NCBI GenBank assembly: GCA_050946775.1
Contig: JBMNVL010000110.1
Coordinates: forward strand, 1 to 6,319
Length of the DNA stretch: 6,319 bases
DNA from: UMGS1474 sp050946775
GTDB lineage: Bacteria > Bacillota > Clostridia > Oscillospirales > Acutalibacteraceae
Reading direction: 5' to 3'
How positions within the stretch are numbered: position 1 is the stretch's first letter; each line of letters opens with the position of its first letter. A program made the position numbers and the translations under genes. The notes under the pieces are model-generated. The model made no database searches. It was given only the letters and a program-made list of their open reading frames with translations, and was not told where the DNA came from. Positions 4,276 to 6,319 of the stretch are shown one piece after another.

Positions 4276-5114
4276 TGGAACAAAAAACGATCGCCGTCGT
4301 CGGGCTGGGCCTGATCGGCGGCTCGATGGCGCTGGCGCTGCGCCGGCGAACCGATCACCGGGTGCTGGGACTGGCCCGCAACCCGGCGGTCTGCGACGCC
4401 GCCCTGCGGCAGGACGCCATCCACGAAGCGGTTGAGCCGGCGGATCTGGCCCGGGCGGACGTGGTGCTGCTGGCGCTGCCGCCCGAGGCGACGGTGGACT
4501 ATCTGCGGCAAAACGGCCGCTGTCTGCGCCCCGGCGCGGTGGTCAGCGACGTCTGCGGCGTCAAGCAGGCGATTGTCGCCGCCTGCGAGCCGCTTTGCGC
4601 CGGATACGGCGCGCGGTTTGTCGGCGCCCATCCCATGGCGGGAAAAGAGCACAGCGGTTTCGGCAACGCCGACGCCGATTTGTTCGTCGGGGCGAGTTAT
4701 ATCCTCACCCCGACGGCGCAGACCGACCCCGACGCGCTGGAAACCATGCGCGCGCTGGCGCGGCAAATGGGCGCCGCCCGGCTGACCGAGACCGATCCCG
4801 CCACCCACGACCGGATCATCGCCTTTACCAGTCAACTGCCCCACGTGCTGGCCGGGGCGTACGTCACCTCGCCCACCTGCCCCCAATACCGGGGCTTTTC
4901 CGCCGGCAGCTACCGGGACGTGTCCCGGGTGGCGACGGTGGACGAGCATTTGTGGAGCCGGCTGTTTTTGCTCAACGCCGACCCCCTGTGCGCCGAGCTG
5001 GACGGGCTGATCGCCCGCCTGCAGGACTACCGGGACGCCATCGTCGCCGGGGATCAATCCCGGCTGGAGGCGATTTTGACCGCCGGCCGCCTGCGCAAGG
5101 AGGAAAACCCGTAA
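4275..5114 (+). CDS. tyrA: Prephenate dehydrogenase
   Basis: Oxidatively decarboxylates prephenate to 4-hydroxyphenylpyruvate, the committed tyrosine-branch step. The product is 279 residues. The Rossmann domain begins with GLGLIGGS (10-17); DVCGVK (92-97) and GAHPMAGKEHSGF (117-129) with catalytic H119 follow; the helical dimerisation domain has SQLPH (186-190) and DVSRVA with the prephenate-binding arginine R218. It ends without the C-terminal ACT domain found in the longer B. subtilis enzyme, so tyrosine feedback through ACT is absent. At the end of the second beta strand the sequence is GLARNP (32-37), lacking the acidic residue usual in NAD-specific TyrA, which hints at NADP or dual use. 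Its ATG shares an A with the aroF stop (TGATG, 4273-4277), and GAGGGAG within the aroF end is the ribosome binding site, so translation is coupled. An arogenate substrate cannot be excluded. Confidence 0.93.
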   Translation: MEQKTIAVVGLGLIGGSMALALRRRTDHRVLGLARNPAVCDAALRQDAIHEAVEPADLARADVVLLALPPEATVDYLRQNGRCLRPGAVVSDVCGVKQAIVAACEPLCAGYGARFVGAHPMAGKEHSGFGNADADLFVGASYILTPTAQTDPDALETMRALARQMGAARLTETDPATHDRIIAFTSQLPHVLAGAYVTSPTCPQYRGFSAGSYRDVSRVATVDEHLWSRLFLLNADPLCAELDGLIARLQDYRDAIVAGDQSRLEAILTAGRLRKEENP

Positions 5115-5126
5115 GGGAGAGGCAAG
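5114..5126. repeat. Solo end of the palindromic element
   Basis: AGGGAGAGGCAAG is identical to the right end of the 121-bp element (669-681) and begins on the last base of the tyrA stop codon. With the following CGCCTCCC it can fold into a small bulged hairpin (GGGA/GGC with GCC/TCCC, 5115-5135). It occupies the 65-nt gap between tyrA and aroB, so it lies within the presumed operon transcript. With 13 nt, chance similarity is possible. Confidence 0.45.
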
Positions 5127-5179
5127 ACGCCTCCCCATCGGCAAAAACCGCATCCCACCGACGACAAGGAGAAAACCGT

Positions 5180-6238
5180 ATGCAAACCATTCGCGTTCAT
5201 ACCGCCCGGCCCTACGATATCCTCGTGGGGCGGGAGCTGCTGGATCGCGCCGGGGAATGGGCGCGGCAGGTCAACCGGGGGAGCCGTGCCCTGATCGTCA
5301 CCGATTCCCACGTCGCGCCGCTGTACGCCGGGCGGGTGCGCCGCTCCTTTGAGACGGCGGGCTACGCCGCCGACGTGTTCACCTTCCCGGCCGGGGAGGA
5401 GCACAAGCGGCTGGACGTCATCGCCGCCATTTATACCAAACTGGCACAAATGGGCGCCACCCGGCAGGATCTGCTGGTGGCGCTGGGCGGCGGCGTAACC
5501 GGCGATATGACCGGCTTCGCCGCGGCGACCTGGCTGCGGGGGATGGATTTCGTTCAGATCCCCACCACCCTGCTGGCGCAGGTGGACGCCTCGGTGGGCG
5601 GCAAGACCGGGGTGGACATCGACGAGGGCAAAAACCTGGTCGGCGCCTTCTGGCAGCCGGCGCGGGTGATCGCCGACGTCGACACCCTGTCCACCCTGCC
5701 CGACGGCGTTTTCGCCGACGGAATGGCGGAGGTGATCAAAACCGCCTGCATCAAGGACGCCGACCTGTTCGACCGGCTGGAAAAAGGGGTCGACCGGGGC
5801 GAGATGGACGCCGTCATCGCCCGCTGCATGGACATCAAGCGGGGCGTGGTCGAGCGGGACGAAAAGGAAGCGGGCGAACGCAAGCTGCTCAATTTCGGGC
5901 ATACCGTCGGCCACGCTCTGGAAAAATATTACGACTACACCGGCCTGACCCACGGCCGTGCCGTGGCGGTGGGGATGGTGATCGTCACGCGGGCCGCCCA
6001 GCGGCGGGGATTGACCGCTCCCGGCACCGCCGGGCGGATCGCCGCCGTGCTGGAACGGTACGGCCTGCCGACCGCCGACCCCGCCGGGATGAGCGATTGG
6101 CTGCCCGGCGTGGCCAACGACAAAAAACGGGCGGGCAAGGATATCGACCTGGCGCTGCTGCGCGGCGTCGGCGACAGCTTCGTCTACCGCCTGCCGCTGG
6201 CCGAGCTGGGCGGCTTTTTGCGCGGCGAGGAGATCTGA
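5180..6238 (+). CDS. aroB: 3-dehydroquinate synthase
   Basis: Converts DAHP to 3-dehydroquinate, step 2 of the shikimate pathway, using a catalytic NAD and a metal ion. The product is 352 residues, standard length. NAD-binding region GGGVTGD (103-109); substrate/NAD segment PTTLLAQVDASVGGKTGVD (128-146); KNLVGAFWQP (151-160); metal ligands E184 in GMAEVIK, H241 in NFGHTVGHALE and H258 in HGRAVAVGM. The frame is open far upstream through tyrA, but ATG 5180 is the real start: AAGGAG (5166-5171) lies 8 nt before it and MQTIRVHTARPYDILVG is a typical N-terminus. It sits 65 nt after tyrA with no terminator or promoter noticed between them, so it is probably the third gene of the aroF operon. No terminator follows in the window; the operon may continue. 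Confidence 0.97.
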   Translation: MQTIRVHTARPYDILVGRELLDRAGEWARQVNRGSRALIVTDSHVAPLYAGRVRRSFETAGYAADVFTFPAGEEHKRLDVIAAIYTKLAQMGATRQDLLVALGGGVTGDMTGFAAATWLRGMDFVQIPTTLLAQVDASVGGKTGVDIDEGKNLVGAFWQPARVIADVDTLSTLPDGVFADGMAEVIKTACIKDADLFDRLEKGVDRGEMDAVIARCMDIKRGVVERDEKEAGERKLLNFGHTVGHALEKYYDYTGLTHGRAVAVGMVIVTRAAQRRGLTAPGTAGRIAAVLERYGLPTADPAGMSDWLPGVANDKKRAGKDIDLALLRGVGDSFVYRLPLAELGGFLRGEEI

Positions 6239-6319
6239 TCGCGGGCGGGGACGGTATAAATTAAAATCGTGCACAACTTGGCTCCCCCTTTGGCAAACGC
6301 GATCCAACTTCCGGAAGGG
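6239..6319. other. Non-coding tail after aroB
   Basis: An A/T-rich patch (TATAAATTAAAAT, 6254-6266) interrupts the GC-rich sequence, followed by GGCTCCCCCTTTGGCAAA, which resembles the start of another hairpin-type intergenic repeat. The window ends before any second arm. No intrinsic terminator and no start of a following gene can be supported. Confidence 0.4.

Noticed and set aside
4595..5179. N-terminal extension of aroB through tyrA
   Set aside because: The frame is open but reads tyrA out of frame with Arg/Pro-rich nonsense. The AAGGAG site and conserved N-terminus place the start at 5180.
3256..6307. Long minus-strand open frames opposite aroF, tyrA and aroB
   Set aside because: Same reason: shadow frames of GC-rich codons, without ribosome binding sites or family motifs.

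Overview
The window is visibly GC-rich, with compact genes, strong AAGGAG-type ribosome binding sites and sigma-A style promoters. Its non-coding gaps carry short palindromic repeats of kinds I associate with high-GC gut Clostridia (Oscillospiraceae/Ruminococcaceae-like). The taxon is an inference from gene content, codon bias and repeats, not a database result.

Layout. (1) 1-498: the C-terminal half of a DusB-type tRNA-dihydrouridine synthase. (2) 499-948: no gene; a TTAGAYG heptamer array, a 121-bp multi-hairpin palindromic element and two smaller hairpin repeats. (3) 949-1176, minus strand: a stand-alone acyl carrier protein gene with its own promoter and intrinsic terminator. (4) 1320-2661: aroE and aroK, overlapping by 8 bp. 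(5) 2662-3001: no gene; remnants of dispersed repeats, including one that recurs from region 2. (6) 3002-3243: a consensus promoter, a 30-codon leader ORF dense in Phe/Tyr/Trp codons, and an intrinsic terminator just ahead of aroF. (7) 3244-6238: aroF (DAHP synthase), tyrA (prephenate dehydrogenase) and aroB (3-dehydroquinate synthase). (8) 6239-6319: a non-coding tail.

Together the genes cover steps 1 (AroF), 2 (AroB), 4 (AroE) and 5 (AroK) of the shikimate pathway, plus the tyrosine branch (TyrA). AroD/AroQ, AroA, AroC and a chorismate mutase/PheA are not in the window and may lie downstream or elsewhere.

The most interesting part is region 6. It looks like a ribosome-mediated transcription attenuator: a translatable leader peptide with 8 aromatic codons in 17, a strong terminator, and a 7-nt segment just after the leader stop codon that can pair with the terminator's 5' arm and loop. 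I see no second promoter between the terminator and aroF, so transcription of aroF-tyrA-aroB has to pass it. Classical leader-peptide attenuation is best known from Proteobacteria; in Firmicutes, aromatic amino acid genes are more often described under T-box or TRAP control.
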